Part shown: piece after piece, positions 27,671-37,910 of the stretch
How positions within the stretch are numbered: position 1 is the first letter of the stretch
Layout: each line of letters begins with the position of its first letter
Assembly (NCBI RefSeq): GCF_900102945.1
Contig: NZ_FNGI01000006.1
Location: forward strand, 124,001 to 188,000
Source: Modicisalibacter muralis
Lineage (GTDB): Bacteria; Pseudomonadota; Gammaproteobacteria; Pseudomonadales; Halomonadaceae
Length of the DNA stretch: 64,000 nucleotides
Direction of reading: 5' to 3'
Notes under the pieces: model-generated
Databases searched by the model: none
The model's input: only the letters and a program-made list of their open reading frames with translations
What the model was told of the DNA's origin: nothing
Program-made: the position numbers and the translations under genes

Positions 27671-28750
27671 ATGTCCGAACAGCAGGTTAATAATCTCAAC
27701 GTCCTGGCGCAGGACGTCCTGATCACTCCCGAAGCCCTGAAACGGGAAATCCCATTGACCGAGGCCGCCGAGGAGACCGTGATCACAGGGCGTCGCACCA
27801 TCCAGAAAATTCTCGATGGTGACGATCCGCGCCTGCTGGTCGTCGTCGGCCCCTGCTCGATCCATGACGTCGACGCGGCACGCGATTATGCCCGCCAATT
27901 GCGGCGCCTGGCCGACCAGGTCAGCGACACCCTGTACATCGTGATGCGCGTGTACTTCGAGAAGCCACGCACCACCGTCGGCTGGAAGGGGCTGATCAAC
28001 GACCCGCATATCAATGACTCCTTCGAGATCGAGGAAGGCCTGCACATCGCCCGCAACCTGCTGGTGGAACTCGCCGAAATGGGCCTACCGCTGGCCACCG
28101 AAGCCCTCGACCCGATTTCACCGCAGTATCTGCAGGATTGCATCAGCTGGTCGGCGATCGGCGCGCGTACCACCGAATCGCAGACCCACCGCGAAATGGC
28201 CTCTGGCCTATCCTGCCCGGTCGGCTTCAAGAACGGTACCGATGGCAGCCTCGACGTCGCGGTCAATGCCCTCAAGTCGGTGGCGCATCCACACAATTTC
28301 CTGGGTATCGACCAGGCAGGCCAGGTAGCGATCATCCGCACGCGCGGCAATGCCTACGGCCATGTCGTGCTACGCGGTGGCAATGGCAAGCCCAACTACG
28401 ACAGCGTCAGCGTGGCGCTCGCCGAGCAGGAACTGCACAAGGCCGGCGTCGAGGCCAACATCATGATCGACTGCTCGCACGCCAATTCCAACAAGGATCC
28501 GGCGCTACAACCCCTAGTGCTGGAGAACGTCACCAACCAGCTGCTCGAAGGCAACCGTTCGATCATCGGCCTGATGGTCGAATCCAACCTCGGCTGGGGT
28601 AGCCAGAAGATCCCCGAGGACCGCAGCCAGCTCGAGTACGGCGTCTCGATTACCGACGCCTGCATCGATTGGCAGACCACCGAGGAAGCCTTCCATCGCA
28701 TGGACGACAAGCTCAAGCCGGTGCTTGGCAACCGTCGTAACGTTCTCTGA
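27671..28750 (+). CDS. aroG: 3-deoxy-7-phosphoheptulonate (DAHP) synthase, class I
   Basis: First enzyme of the shikimate pathway, condensing PEP and erythrose 4-phosphate. 359 residues with VVVGPCSIHD, MRVYFEKPRTTVGWKGLIND, PVGFKNGTDG, IMIDCSHANSNK and the late VSITDACIDW. This is the AroF/AroG/AroH type; which amino acid inhibits it cannot be told with confidence. Single gene followed by a hairpin. Confidence 0.94.
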   Translation: MSEQQVNNLNVLAQDVLITPEALKREIPLTEAAEETVITGRRTIQKILDGDDPRLLVVVGPCSIHDVDAARDYARQLRRLADQVSDTLYIVMRVYFEKPRTTVGWKGLINDPHINDSFEIEEGLHIARNLLVELAEMGLPLATEALDPISPQYLQDCISWSAIGARTTESQTHREMASGLSCPVGFKNGTDGSLDVAVNALKSVAHPHNFLGIDQAGQVAIIRTRGNAYGHVVLRGGNGKPNYDSVSVALAEQELHKAGVEANIMIDCSHANSNKDPALQPLVLENVTNQLLEGNRSIIGLMVESNLGWGSQKIPEDRSQLEYGVSITDACIDWQTTEEAFHRMDDKLKPVLGNRRNVL

Positions 28751-28787
28751 CCGATGCTCTCCACGCACCGAGCGTGCGAACGACACA

Positions 28788-28822
28788 ACAGCGAGCCCGC
28801 CACCAGCGGGCTCGCTGCTTTT
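28788..28822. terminator. Terminator between DAHP synthase and dinG
   Basis: AGCGAGCCCGC-CACCA-GCGGGCTCGCT followed by GCTTTTA. It lies between convergent genes and can serve both; the T-run is modest. Confidence 0.75.
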
Positions 28823-28838
28823 AACCATGCGTATTGAT

Positions 28839-30989
28839 TCAGACTTGCGGCTGACCGTCGATCTCGCGTCGAAACGGCGGCAGTGAGTCCAGCAGCGCAC
28901 GCCCGTAACGCCGGGTCAGCACGCGCCGGTCGAGCAAGGTAATGCGCCCTCGATCGTCCTCTTTGCGGATCAGCCTGCCACAAGCCTGGACCAGCTTGAT
29001 CGAGGCATCCGGTACCGAAATGCGCATGAACGGATTGCCACCACGACTCTCGATCCACTCGGCCAGCGTGGCCCCCACCGGGTCATCGGGAACCGCGAAC
29101 GGTAGCCGTGTTATCACCACATGGGTCAGATAGTCGCCGGGTAGATCGATGCCCTCGGCGAAGCTGGCCAGGCCAAAGATGATGCTGCCCTCGCCGGCAT
29201 CGACCCGCTTGCGGTGGCGCTCGATCAATTCGCGCTTGGGCAGCCGGTCCTGAGCCAGTACGCGCTCGCGCTGTGTCTTCGGCAAGGCCTTCTCGACAGC
29301 GCGCAACTGCGCTCGCGAGGAAAACAGCATCAGCACGGCCTCCTTTTCGCCCAACGCCTCGACGAACGCAACGATGGCCCGCTCGTGCCCTTCGCGATCG
29401 GCAGGATCGACCGCTTCGAGCGGCACGCTGAGCACCGCCTTGGAGTAATCGAACGGGCTCGGCAAGCGTTGGTAACGGTAGCGATTGGCCAGGCCCGCGC
29501 GTTCCTGCAAGCGCTCGAACCGCCCCAGCGCGGTCAGCGTCGCTGAAGTTACCACCGCCCCGTAACAACTCCCCCACAGATAACGCGCCAGGGTCTCCGC
29601 CGCCGATACCGGACTCGCCGAGAAGGTCAGTTCGGCTTCACCGCCCTGGTTGTCGAAGGTCAACCAGCGTGCCTGCGGCGGCTCGCCCTGGGTATCGTCG
29701 GCGGCCATTGCCTGCCATAACGCATGCGCTTCCAGGGCGCGACCGTGCAACAGCGAGACCAGCGGCAGCCAGGGCTCGGCCTGCTCACGATCCAGACCGG
29801 TGGCCTTATCAGGATCGAGACTCTCGCGCAAAATATCGGCCATGGTCTCGAGGCTGCGCGCCAGTTCGGCGAAAGGAACCAGCAATGCCGAAGCCAGCTC
29901 GCGCAGTGCCTCGGGGGCGCGGCCCATGGCAAAGCGATGATGGCGCGTTTCGGCGTCATGACTCTTGGGCAAGCCATTAGGCAAATCGGCAAGCTGGTGT
30001 CCCAAGCCGTAAGCTTCGCCCAGGCGCGGCTCCAGCGAGGCGATCAATTCAGGAAAACCGGCCAGCAGCCGCACCAGCGTTGGCTGGGTCGCCAGCGCTG
30101 CGTTCAACTCGGTGAGTGACTTCTTCAATGTGCGCAGCCAGCGCAGCGTGGCGTTGACGCCGAAGCGATGATAGAAATGCTCCAGCGCCTTGTCGGGCAG
30201 ATGATGGCCTTCGTCGAAGATATAAATGCAGTCCTTGGGCGATGGCAGAACCACCCCGCCGCCCAGCGACAGATCGGCGAGCACCAGATCATGATTGGCG
30301 ACGATCACGTCGGCCTGATCGAGATGACGCCGCGCGCGAAAGAACGCGCAGGCGCTGAAATGCCCGCAGCGGCGATTGGTGCATTGGCGATGATCGGTGG
30401 TCAGGCGCCGCCAGTGGGCATCGTCGATGGCCACTGGCCAACTGTCGCGATCGCCCTCCCAACGCCCGCTGCCATAGGCCTCGGTGAGCTCCTTGACCAA
30501 GCCATGGAAGTCATCGCCAGCACGCGACTCCAGGGCCTGCTCGAACAGCGAATAGGTGGGATTGTCCTCGACGCCATCCAGCGCCTGGTCGAGCTTGGCC
30601 ACGCACAGATAACGCCCGCGCCCCTTGGCCAGCGCGAAGTCGAAGCTCAGGCCACTGTGGCGTTGCAACGATGGCAGATCCTGATGCAGCACCTGCTCCT
30701 GCAACGCCACCGTGGCGGTGGACACGATCAACCGCTTGCCACGCGCCTTGGCGACCGGCAATGCTGCCAGCAGGTAGGCCAGCGTCTTGCCGGTACCGGT
30801 GCCCGCCTCGAGCACGCAGACGTGCTCGTTGGACAGCCGGCGACCGCTGTCATCGGCCTCGATGCCGGCCAGCGTACGGGCGATCTCGGCGATCATCAGC
30901 CGCTGCCCATAGCGCGGAGTCAGGTCGAGGCTCTCGAGCACCTGGCGGTAAGCGGCCTGGATCTCGCCCTTCAGGGCCTCGTCGAGCAT
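28839..30989 (-). CDS. dinG: ATP-dependent DNA helicase DinG
   Basis: XPD-like superfamily 2 5-prime to 3-prime helicase that resolves R-loops and replication conflicts. 716 residues. Walker A is EAGTGTGKT (61-69). Four iron-sulfur cysteines are Cys129 (GRYLCVAKL), Cys203, Cys208 and Cys214 (CTNRRCGHFSAC). The Walker B is FDEGHHLPD (DEGH). The C-terminal helicase motif VQACGRLIRKEDDRG is intact. The gene lies 11 bp after rhlB. Confidence 0.94.
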   Translation of the reverse strand: MLDEALKGEIQAAYRQVLESLDLTPRYGQRLMIAEIARTLAGIEADDSGRRLSNEHVCVLEAGTGTGKTLAYLLAALPVAKARGKRLIVSTATVALQEQVLHQDLPSLQRHSGLSFDFALAKGRGRYLCVAKLDQALDGVEDNPTYSLFEQALESRAGDDFHGLVKELTEAYGSGRWEGDRDSWPVAIDDAHWRRLTTDHRQCTNRRCGHFSACAFFRARRHLDQADVIVANHDLVLADLSLGGGVVLPSPKDCIYIFDEGHHLPDKALEHFYHRFGVNATLRWLRTLKKSLTELNAALATQPTLVRLLAGFPELIASLEPRLGEAYGLGHQLADLPNGLPKSHDAETRHHRFAMGRAPEALRELASALLVPFAELARSLETMADILRESLDPDKATGLDREQAEPWLPLVSLLHGRALEAHALWQAMAADDTQGEPPQARWLTFDNQGGEAELTFSASPVSAAETLARYLWGSCYGAVVTSATLTALGRFERLQERAGLANRYRYQRLPSPFDYSKAVLSVPLEAVDPADREGHERAIVAFVEALGEKEAVLMLFSSRAQLRAVEKALPKTQRERVLAQDRLPKRELIERHRKRVDAGEGSIIFGLASFAEGIDLPGDYLTHVVITRLPFAVPDDPVGATLAEWIESRGGNPFMRISVPDASIKLVQACGRLIRKEDDRGRITLLDRRVLTRRYGRALLDSLPPFRREIDGQPQV

Positions 30990-31000
30990 GCAGCGGTTCC

Positions 31001-32275
31001 TTACAACAGCCCTTCGGGCGGATGCTCGCAGGGCAGCTTGTCATTGATGTAATTTTCGATCTCGGGCAACGAGAAGGCATCTTCTTCGCCGACGAAACTG
31101 ATCGACACGCCCTTGGCGCCGGCACGCCCGGTACGCCCGATGCGATGCACGTAGTCTTCCGGATCTTCCGGCAGCGTGTAATTGATCACATGGCTGACGT
31201 CATCGATATGAATGCCGCGCCCGGCCACGTCGGTCGCCACCAGCACGCTAAGCTCCCCCTCGCGGAAGCGCTCGAGCGTCTTGATGCGCTGATTCTGCGG
31301 CACGTCACCCGAGAGCATCGCCACGTTGATATCGGCCTTGCGCAGCAGGCTGTCAAGCTTGCGCACCAGATCGCGGCGGTTGCCGAAGACCATCACCCGC
31401 TCGAAGTGTTCCTGCCTGAGCAGGTTGATCAGCAGGCGCTGCTTGTCCTCATCGCTGACCATATAGACGCGCTGATCGATATCGGCGGCGTTCTCCACGG
31501 TCATCGCGATCTCGACATGCGCCGGCTTGAGCGTCCATTGGCTGGCCAGATTGAGAATGTCCGGCGTGAAGGTCGCCGAGAACAGGAACGTCTGGCGCTC
31601 CTCGGTCTTCGGGGTATGGCGGATGATGCGTTTGACGTCGGGGATGAAACCCATCGACAGCATGCGATCCGCTTCATCGAGCACCAGCACTTCGACCTGG
31701 GTCAGATCGACGTCGCGCTTTTCATGAAAATCGAGCAGGCGGCCCGGCGTTGCGACCAGGATATCGAGCGTCTTGCCGAGGTTTTCGCGCTGCTTCTGAT
31801 AATCCATGCCACCCACCACGCTGGCCACGTTCAGCGATGTGAAGCGTGCCAGCGCCTTGGCGTCTTTCTCGATCTGCAGCGCCAGTTCACGCGTCGGCGC
31901 CACGATCAACGCGCGTGGCGCGCCGGGCTTCTGGCCGTCGGGCGCCTCCTCTTCGAGGAAATACGTGAGTATCGCGATCAAAAAGGCGGCGGTCTTGCCG
32001 GTGCCGGTCTGGGCCTTGCCGACCACGTCCCCACCCAGCAGGGTTTGGCTCAGCGCCTCGGCCTGAATCGGCGTGCAATACTCGAAGCCCAGGGCATGAA
32101 TCGCGCGCATCAGCGGCAGCGGTAGATCGAAGTCGTGAAAACGCTGCTTACCCGCCACCGCCGGCACCTGAAACTGGCGCAGGTCCCAGCTCGATTGCGG
32201 CTTGCGCGGCTTGCGACGACGACGTTTTGGCTTACGGTTCTGCGCGGGTGCCGAGGTTTTTTCCGACTCGCTCAT
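31001..32275 (-). CDS. rhlB: DEAD-box RNA helicase RhlB
   Basis: ATP-dependent RNA helicase, component of RNase E degradosomes in gammaproteobacteria. 424 residues with a strongly basic N-terminal tail ([12 protein letters not shown]) and then the Q motif [16 protein letters not shown] (88-95), [19 protein letters not shown] and [10 protein letters not shown]. The opening [20 protein letters not shown] matches Pseudomonas RhlB. RNase E is also present at 60612. Confidence 0.9.
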   Translation of the reverse strand: MSESEKTSAPAQNRKPKRRRRKPRKPQSSWDLRQFQVPAVAGKQRFHDFDLPLPLMRAIHALGFEYCTPIQAEALSQTLLGGDVVGKAQTGTGKTAAFLIAILTYFLEEEAPDGQKPGAPRALIVAPTRELALQIEKDAKALARFTSLNVASVVGGMDYQKQRENLGKTLDILVATPGRLLDFHEKRDVDLTQVEVLVLDEADRMLSMGFIPDVKRIIRHTPKTEERQTFLFSATFTPDILNLASQWTLKPAHVEIAMTVENAADIDQRVYMVSDEDKQRLLINLLRQEHFERVMVFGNRRDLVRKLDSLLRKADINVAMLSGDVPQNQRIKTLERFREGELSVLVATDVAGRGIHIDDVSHVINYTLPEDPEDYVHRIGRTGRAGAKGVSISFVGEEDAFSLPEIENYINDKLPCEHPPEGLL

Positions 32276-32445
32276 AGGCTTGGATTCTGTCCGGTGTCAG
32301 TGAATGTGTAGCGAAAGCGTAGCCCCCATTGTACCAGCCCTTACCGACGAGGGCGCGTCGATGAACGCCGTATCCGCGATAGCTGTCGGCAGGCCACGCA
32401 TGACTGCTAGAATGCGCGCATGTCCGAATCAGGAAATAGTCACTC

Positions 32446-32721
32446 ATGACGCGCGCAAAGAAGACTCGCTCGATGGCCGACAAGGTGACCATACGCACCG
32501 GTCGACGCAAGGATTACCGTAAATGGCGCCACGAAAATCCCGACCAGGTGGCGTCATCGAAACGCTATACCGACAAGAAGCGTCAGCAACGCAAGCTTCA
32601 GGCCGAGCGTAAGCTGGCACGCGAACGCAGCGCGCCCACGATCGATGTGCATGGCCAACATGACGGCGAGAACGGCAGCGAGGCCGGTAACGAGAGCGAG
32701 AACGACAACGGAGCGACATGA
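32446..32721 (+). CDS. Small highly charged protein, unknown
   Basis: 91 residues: a basic N-terminal two thirds ([16 protein letters not shown], then [18 protein letters not shown]) and an acidic tail rich in Glu, Asn and Gly. No membrane segment or known domain. An AGGA lies about 10 bases before the ATG. It overlaps the exonuclease III gene by 4 bp (ATGA), so the two are coupled. The charge pattern suggests nucleic-acid binding, perhaps assisting the repair nuclease, but this is inference. Confidence 0.72.
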   Translation: MTRAKKTRSMADKVTIRTGRRKDYRKWRHENPDQVASSKRYTDKKRQQRKLQAERKLARERSAPTIDVHGQHDGENGSEAGNESENDNGAT

Positions 32722-33536
32722 TGCGATTGGTTTCTTTCAACATCAATGGCCTGCGCGCTCGGTTGCATCAGCTCGAAGCGCTAGTCGAGGCCCACCAGCC
32801 GGATGTCATCGGCCTGCAGGAAACCAAGGTTCATGACGACGAATTTCCTCTCGAGGCAGTTCGCGCCCTGGGCTATCACGTTTACTACCATGGTCAGAAG
32901 GGCCACTACGGCGTCGCCCTGCTCTGCCGCCAGCAACCCGAAGCGGTTTTTTACGGCTTCCCCGACGATGGCGAAGATGCCCAGCGGCGCTTGATCGGCG
33001 CACGCCTGATCGCCGCGGACGGTGAACCGATCACGCTATGGAACGGCTATTTCCCCCAGGGCGAGAATATCGCGCATCCAACCAAGTTCCCTTACAAACA
33101 GCGCTTCTATGCCCAGCTATCGCGACTGCTCGAGGAGGACCATCAACCCGAGCAACGCGTGGCGGTGATGGGCGATTTCAATATCTCACCGGCAGATATC
33201 GACATCGGTATCGGTGAATCCAACCGCAAGCGCTGGCTGCGCGAGGGCAAGACCAGCTTTCAGCCCATCGAACGCGAGTGGCTCGGACGCATCAAGAGCT
33301 GGGGCATGCAGGATTGCTATCGTCTGTGTTACCCGGAAGCCTGCGACTATTTCAGTTGGTTCGATTATCGCTCGCGCGCCTTCGATCGCGAGCCCAAGCG
33401 TGGGCTGCGTATCGATTACATTCTGGTGAGTCCGGCGCTGGTGCCGAGGGTGCGTCAATCGGGTATCGATTATGACCTGCGTGCCATGCCCAGGCCGTCG
33501 GATCATGCGCCGGTATGGGCCGAACTGGAGATCTAA
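32718..33536 (+). CDS. xthA: Exodeoxyribonuclease III
   Basis: AP endonuclease and 3-prime exonuclease of base-excision repair. 272 residues of the EEP fold. The metal and catalytic motifs are [16 protein letters not shown] (Glu), [13 protein letters not shown], and the terminal PSDHAPVW with the catalytic histidine. [13 protein letters not shown] is typical for XthA. ATG 32721 is an alternative start. The 3-prime end overlaps the convergent TPR gene by 4 bp. Confidence 0.93.
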   Translation: MMRLVSFNINGLRARLHQLEALVEAHQPDVIGLQETKVHDDEFPLEAVRALGYHVYYHGQKGHYGVALLCRQQPEAVFYGFPDDGEDAQRRLIGARLIAADGEPITLWNGYFPQGENIAHPTKFPYKQRFYAQLSRLLEEDHQPEQRVAVMGDFNISPADIDIGIGESNRKRWLREGKTSFQPIEREWLGRIKSWGMQDCYRLCYPEACDYFSWFDYRSRAFDREPKRGLRIDYILVSPALVPRVRQSGIDYDLRAMPRPSDHAPVWAELEI

Positions 33537-34768
33537 CCCCGGCTAGCGTTGCTGTCATCCCGGTTATCGGCGCCGTCCTCCAGCATCGAGAGCCAGGCTT
33601 CGGCCCGTTTCGACCCGGCCTGACGTGCCGCCTCGAGGGCGCGTCGGGCCGCCTGACGCTTGCCTAGCTCGATATACGCCACACCTTCCAGCAAGCCATT
33701 GCGCGCAACATCGCCCCCTGCCTCGCTAGCCTGGCTCAACGCCTCGGCGGCGACCCGCCAGCGCCCCCAGCCATAGGCCAACTCACCCAGACGCTGCCAA
33801 TCCTCGGCGCGGCCGCTGCGCTTCGCCACCTCACGCCAGGCTTTGATCGCCTTGTCGCGCTGGCGTGCCGCGCTCCACGCTTCGGCCAATAGCCGAGCGT
33901 TCTCCAGGCTGTCATCCAGGCGATCGCTGGCCAGGGCTTCAGCGAGGTATTCGCCGCCACGCGCCGGCGTGCCACCGGCGATGTGCAGGCGGATCAACTG
34001 CAGCAGATCGGCGTCCGAGGTCAACACGCCACGTCGCCAGGCGGCCTCCCAGATCGCCGCCGCTCGGCCAGGCTGATCCAGCCGCTGGGCCAGGCCGGCG
34101 GCGCGGCGCCAGACATCGGGGTCGTCGCCATCGCCGGCAAGCAGCCCATCGAGCACGTCGAGCGCAGCGTCTTCACGACCGGCTCGTTGATAAACGCTCG
34201 CCGCCAACTGCATTTGCCGAGTGTTTGGCGATGCGGAAGCCTGGCGCGCCCGATCGATCCAGTCAGCGGCTTGTGACCAGCGCTGCAGGGTTGCCAACGC
34301 CTGTGCCTGTAGCCAGAAATCCTCCGCCTCGCCCTGGCCCAGTTCCAGCCAGCGCGCCAGCAACTCGACACCAGCCTGTGTCTGGCCGGCGCTCAAGCGC
34401 AAACGCGCTTCCTGATTGAGCCATCGATGGCGTTGCTCGGCATCGATGCCTTCGATACTCCTCGCGGTAGCGAATAGATCGGCGGCACGAATATACTCGC
34501 CTTGCCGAGCCAGGGCGGTAGCCGCGAGCTTCAGGAACAGTGTCCGCGCCCAGCGGTCGGCGGCATTGCCACCCTCGAGGCGTTCGGCGGCGCTCTGGGC
34601 GTCGCCGGCCACATCGTCATCGCCGCTTGCGAGACGCTGCTGCATGCCCTCGAGACTGCGAATCATATCCGGGCGCAGGGCCGGCGCCGCGCTGGCCGGT
34701 ATCGGCATCGTCAGGCTGGCGACAATTGTCACTGCAATCAGCCAATATCCGCTCATTCGATAAGGCAT
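33533..34768 (-). CDS. Periplasmic TPR-repeat protein of the TonB2-type operon
   Basis: 411 residues with a signal peptide (cleavage after PASA, about 28) and then tetratricopeptide-like helical pairs throughout ([38 protein letters not shown]). It ends the operon DUF3450-TtpC-ExbB-ExbD-TonB and starts 6 bp after tonB. TPR proteins at this position are common in Vibrio and Pseudomonas TonB2-like loci; the exact role there is not settled. Start at codon 1 or codon 5. Confidence 0.83.
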   Translation of the reverse strand: MPYRMSGYWLIAVTIVASLTMPIPASAAPALRPDMIRSLEGMQQRLASGDDDVAGDAQSAAERLEGGNAADRWARTLFLKLAATALARQGEYIRAADLFATARSIEGIDAEQRHRWLNQEARLRLSAGQTQAGVELLARWLELGQGEAEDFWLQAQALATLQRWSQAADWIDRARQASASPNTRQMQLAASVYQRAGREDAALDVLDGLLAGDGDDPDVWRRAAGLAQRLDQPGRAAAIWEAAWRRGVLTSDADLLQLIRLHIAGGTPARGGEYLAEALASDRLDDSLENARLLAEAWSAARQRDKAIKAWREVAKRSGRAEDWQRLGELAYGWGRWRVAAEALSQASEAGGDVARNGLLEGVAYIELGKRQAARRALEAARQAGSKRAEAWLSMLEDGADNRDDSNASRG

Positions 34769-34774
34769 CGCTCG

Positions 34775-35593
34775 CTATCCCTCCAGCCTGAATTCCAGAC
34801 GCTGGCGCGCTTCGCGCGTACCCGCGGATTCGGAAAACTGCCAGCGCGAAATCGCTTGCATCGCGGCTCGCTCGAAGGTGTGGCGCGGCTGCGCATCGAT
34901 CACCCGCAACGAGTCGGCATCGACGCTGCCATCGGGCAGAATCGTGAAGCGCACCTCGACATAGCCCTCGAGCCCACGCCGCAGGGCACGCGACGGATAC
35001 TCCGGCGGTATGCGGCTCGTCGGTTGCGGCGAGTCGATCACCCCCTGAGCCGAGGACGGCGCCCCCCCGCCGGATTGCTCACTGGGCGCTTCATTGGTAC
35101 GGGCCAGCGCCTGCGATGGCGATGGCGATGGCTGTGCCGGTTCGGGCGCTGGCTGAGGGGGCGATTCGGGCTGCGGCTCCGGTTCCGGCTCGGGTTCCGG
35201 CTCGATGGCCGTCAACTCAGGCAGCCGGGTATCCAGCGGTACTTTCGAGACCTCCAAGGGCGGCGTCTCAGGAGTGGGAATGGCGATGGCGCTATCCAGG
35301 TTCGGCGCCGGCATCGGCGCGGGCGGCGGTGGCGGCGGCGTTGACACCGGTGGCGAAGGCGCGGCCGGCGCCGGTGCCTCGGCCGAGGGTTGCGGCGTTG
35401 GCGCTTCGACCATCGATACCGACACCGGCATCTCGATCACCGGGCGGTCGTCTTCAGGTGGCGCAACCAATAGCGCCAGCAGGGTGAACAGCAACAGGGC
35501 CAGCAGCACACCGCCCAGCGAACCCAGGCTCTGTCTCAAGAGTGTCCGCGCTCGCCCATACGGTGCGTTCGACAGCCCTGGCCGCACCCCCAT
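34775..35593 (-). CDS. tonB: TonB family energy transducer
   Basis: Transmits proton-motive force from ExbB/ExbD to outer-membrane receptors. 272 residues from ATG 35593, which overlaps the exbD stop by one base. A single N-terminal helix (about 24-45) precedes a long Pro/Ala/Glu-rich periplasmic linker, including EPEPEPEPQPE. The C-terminal TonB domain has RIPPEYPSRALRRGLEG and VEVRFTILPDGSV. A TTG at 35596 is rejected. Confidence 0.93.
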   Translation of the reverse strand: MGVRPGLSNAPYGRARTLLRQSLGSLGGVLLALLLFTLLALLVAPPEDDRPVIEMPVSVSMVEAPTPQPSAEAPAPAAPSPPVSTPPPPPPAPMPAPNLDSAIAIPTPETPPLEVSKVPLDTRLPELTAIEPEPEPEPEPQPESPPQPAPEPAQPSPSPSQALARTNEAPSEQSGGGAPSSAQGVIDSPQPTSRIPPEYPSRALRRGLEGYVEVRFTILPDGSVDADSLRVIDAQPRHTFERAAMQAISRWQFSESAGTREARQRLEFRLEG

Positions 35594-35997
35594 CAACCGC
35601 TCCCTCGTGTCGCCGCGACGGCGACCTTATCGACACCGGCGTCACGAATGCGGTCCATGACCTCGACCAGCAGCCCGGTGGTGGAGCTGCGATCGGCTTG
35701 CAGCACCACGCCTCCCTCGTCGCTGACCAGTTCGGCGACCTCGGAGCCGACACGATGGATATCCACCGGCTGGCCATCGACCCATACCGCGCCTTCGGCA
35801 GTAATCGCCACCATCACCTGGGCATCGGGTCGCGGCGATGCCGCCGACGACTCGGGCCGCTCGATCTCCACCCCGCTCTCCTTGACGAAACTGGTGGTGA
35901 CGATAAAGAAAATCAGCATGATGAAAACCACATCGAGCATCGGCGTCAGATCGATATCGGTGGTTTCGCTACCGGCCTGTAGCCGACGTCTACGCAT
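35593..35997 (-). CDS. exbD: Biopolymer transport protein ExbD
   Basis: 134 residues from ATG 35997. Short cytoplasmic RRRR stretch, then one membrane helix with the proton-path aspartate (DLTPMLDVVFIMLIFFIV, Asp22), then a periplasmic domain. It overlaps exbB by 8 bp and tonB by 1 bp. Confidence 0.93.
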   Translation of the reverse strand: MRRRRLQAGSETTDIDLTPMLDVVFIMLIFFIVTTSFVKESGVEIERPESSAASPRPDAQVMVAITAEGAVWVDGQPVDIHRVGSEVAELVSDEGGVVLQADRSSTTGLLVEVMDRIRDAGVDKVAVAATRGSG

Positions 35998-36523
35998 GAG
36001 AATCCTCCACGGCGCGCGCCATGCGATCATGCAACCGCTGGTCCTCGCGCCGGATCACGTGTTCGAGACGGGTAGTGAACAACAGTCCCACCACCGCGAC
36101 GGCCATGCCGGCCATGGTCGGCAGAGTGGCCCGCGCGACGCCATCGGCCATGGCCCGGGCCTGACCGATATCGCTCAATGCCAGACTGTCGAAGACATGG
36201 ATCATGCCGGTCACGGTGCCAAGCAGTCCCAATAGCGGACACAGCGCCACCAGCAGCTTGAGCCACGGCAAGGGTCGGCGCAGGCGTGCGATCAATTCCC
36301 GGGTCCATACCTCGCGTAGCGTCAACGCACTCCAGCTGGCATGCTCGCGCCGGGCAATCCAGCGCTCGATCACCTCGCGCCGTGCACGGCGATGAGTGAA
36401 GTGCCAGTACAGGCCGCGCTCCAGCACCATGGCGAACAGTGCGCTGGAAACCGCCACGATGATCACCAGCACCACACCACCGGCATCGATCAACCGGCTC
36501 AGCGGCTCAAGCAGGAGCGGCAT
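35990..36523 (-). CDS. exbB: ExbB/TolQ family proton channel protein
   Basis: 177 residues from ATG 36523. Three membrane helices are visible (about 15-35, 90-110 and 131-152), with the MotA/TolQ/ExbB core CPLLGLLGTVTGMIHVF and TMAGMAVAVVGLL. This is the short ExbB of the operon; the start overlaps the TtpC-like gene by 17 bp, a sign of tight coupling. The in-frame extension to 36643 is antisense-like and rejected. Confidence 0.92.
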   Translation of the reverse strand: MPLLLEPLSRLIDAGGVVLVIIVAVSSALFAMVLERGLYWHFTHRRARREVIERWIARREHASWSALTLREVWTRELIARLRRPLPWLKLLVALCPLLGLLGTVTGMIHVFDSLALSDIGQARAMADGVARATLPTMAGMAVAVVGLLFTTRLEHVIRREDQRLHDRMARAVEDSHA

Positions 36524-37910
36524 GGCGACGGCTCTCTGGCGCGGCGCGCCGGGATTCCAGATGATCGGCCAGCATGGCACTGGCACGTCCTTCGAGCACG
36601 CCGACAAGCTCACGGCTACGACTGGACAATGCGGTATTCGCAAACAGCAGTGGCACGGCAGTAATCAGCCCGAGTACGGTAGTCACCAACGCCTGACTGA
36701 TCCCACCGGCCATTAGCTTGGGATCGCCGGTGCCGAAGGTGGTAATCGACTGGAATGTGACGATCATCCCGGTAACGGTACCCAACAGCCCCAGCAATGG
36801 CGCGATCGCGGCGATCAGCTTGACGATCGGTTGGCCGCGCTCGATACGCGGCTGCTCGGCGAGAATGGCTTCGTCCAGGCGTGCCTCCAGAGCCTCCGGG
36901 GCATGGCCCTCGCCTAGTGCATCGAAGCGCGTCAATACGCGCCCCAGTGGGTTATCGTCACGCAATGTTTCAGGCTCGCGGAGTTGTCGGCGCAGGCGCA
37001 GCGACACCACCAGCAGGTAAACGTATTGGGCCAACGCCACCAGCAGGCCGGCCACCCCCAGCGCCACGATCACATAACCGACGGCGCCACCTTGCTGGAA
37101 GCGCTGCCAAAGGCTGGGCTGCTGGGCCAGCGCGGCGAGAATCTCGCCCTGGGTAGGGTCCAGCGCAATGACGTCACCCTCGCCTTGCTGGAAGGCCAGC
37201 AGTTTCTCGGTGACCGACGTCGGCGTACGCTCGGCGACCGCCAGTGGCCCTTCACCGTCGGGTTGGCGCAGCAACTGCCCTTCGCTGAAGGCGCTGAGCG
37301 CCCCCAGGCGGATCACTTCGCGCGGTGCCACCTTGCCTTCGCTATCGGCGACCGGGGCCGTGAAACGAACGCCACGACCGCTCTGCACGGTCAACGCCAC
37401 CAGGCTTTCATTCAGCGCCTGTAGCGTCGCCACATCGAGAAGCCCCTGCTCATCCAGGCGCTGCGGCAATCGTGCGCCGCCACCCACGGTCAACCAGCTT
37501 TCGCCCAGCGCATCGCGCAACTCACCGACGTGGCGGCGCACGACGTCGTAAACCCCGTCGAGATCGCCGACTTCGCTATCGCGCCGCTGGCTTAGCTCCG
37601 CCAGGCGCTGCTGCTGTTCCGCCTGGCGTGCTTCCAGGGCTTCCCGACGCTCGCTGGCCGCCGCCAGCGATTCGCGTGCTTCGGCCAATGCGGCATCGAG
37701 CGCCTCGCGATCATCGAGCAACTCGGCCAGGCGCTGGCTATCGCGGGCACTGGCCGCCGCGCTGTCGGCACGCAATGCCTGCAGCACCTGTTCCGTAGAA
37801 TCTTGCCGGCTCTCACTGGCCGGTGTTCCGGGAGCTGCCTGGGCAAGCGGCATCCAGAGCACGACAGCCGACAACGCCATAGATGCAGCGAACCTCAATC
37901 GCTTTGTCAT
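36507..37910 (-). CDS. ttpC: TtpC-like MotA/TolQ/ExbB protein with periplasmic N-domain
   Basis: 467 residues: signal peptide (about 1-25), a coiled coil (about 50-115, EALDAALAEARESLAAASER), a periplasmic globular part, then three helices carrying the ExbB core APLLGLLGTVTGMIVTFQSI and QALVTTVLGLITAVPLL. This architecture is that of TtpC, the extra component of Vibrio TonB2 systems. It lies between the DUF3450 gene (4-bp overlap) and exbB. Confidence 0.88.
   Translation of the reverse strand: MTKRLRFAASMALSAVVLWMPLAQAAPGTPASESRQDSTEQVLQALRADSAAASARDSQRLAELLDDREALDAALAEARESLAAASERREALEARQAEQQQRLAELSQRRDSEVGDLDGVYDVVRRHVGELRDALGESWLTVGGGARLPQRLDEQGLLDVATLQALNESLVALTVQSGRGVRFTAPVADSEGKVAPREVIRLGALSAFSEGQLLRQPDGEGPLAVAERTPTSVTEKLLAFQQGEGDVIALDPTQGEILAALAQQPSLWQRFQQGGAVGYVIVALGVAGLLVALAQYVYLLVVSLRLRRQLREPETLRDDNPLGRVLTRFDALGEGHAPEALEARLDEAILAEQPRIERGQPIVKLIAAIAPLLGLLGTVTGMIVTFQSITTFGTGDPKLMAGGISQALVTTVLGLITAVPLLFANTALSSRSRELVGVLEGRASAMLADHLESRRAAPESRRHAAPA

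Noticed and set aside
30671-32125. Plus-strand frame of 484 codons across dinG and rhlB
   Set aside because: Antisense to two well-supported helicase genes and lacks homology or a ribosome site.
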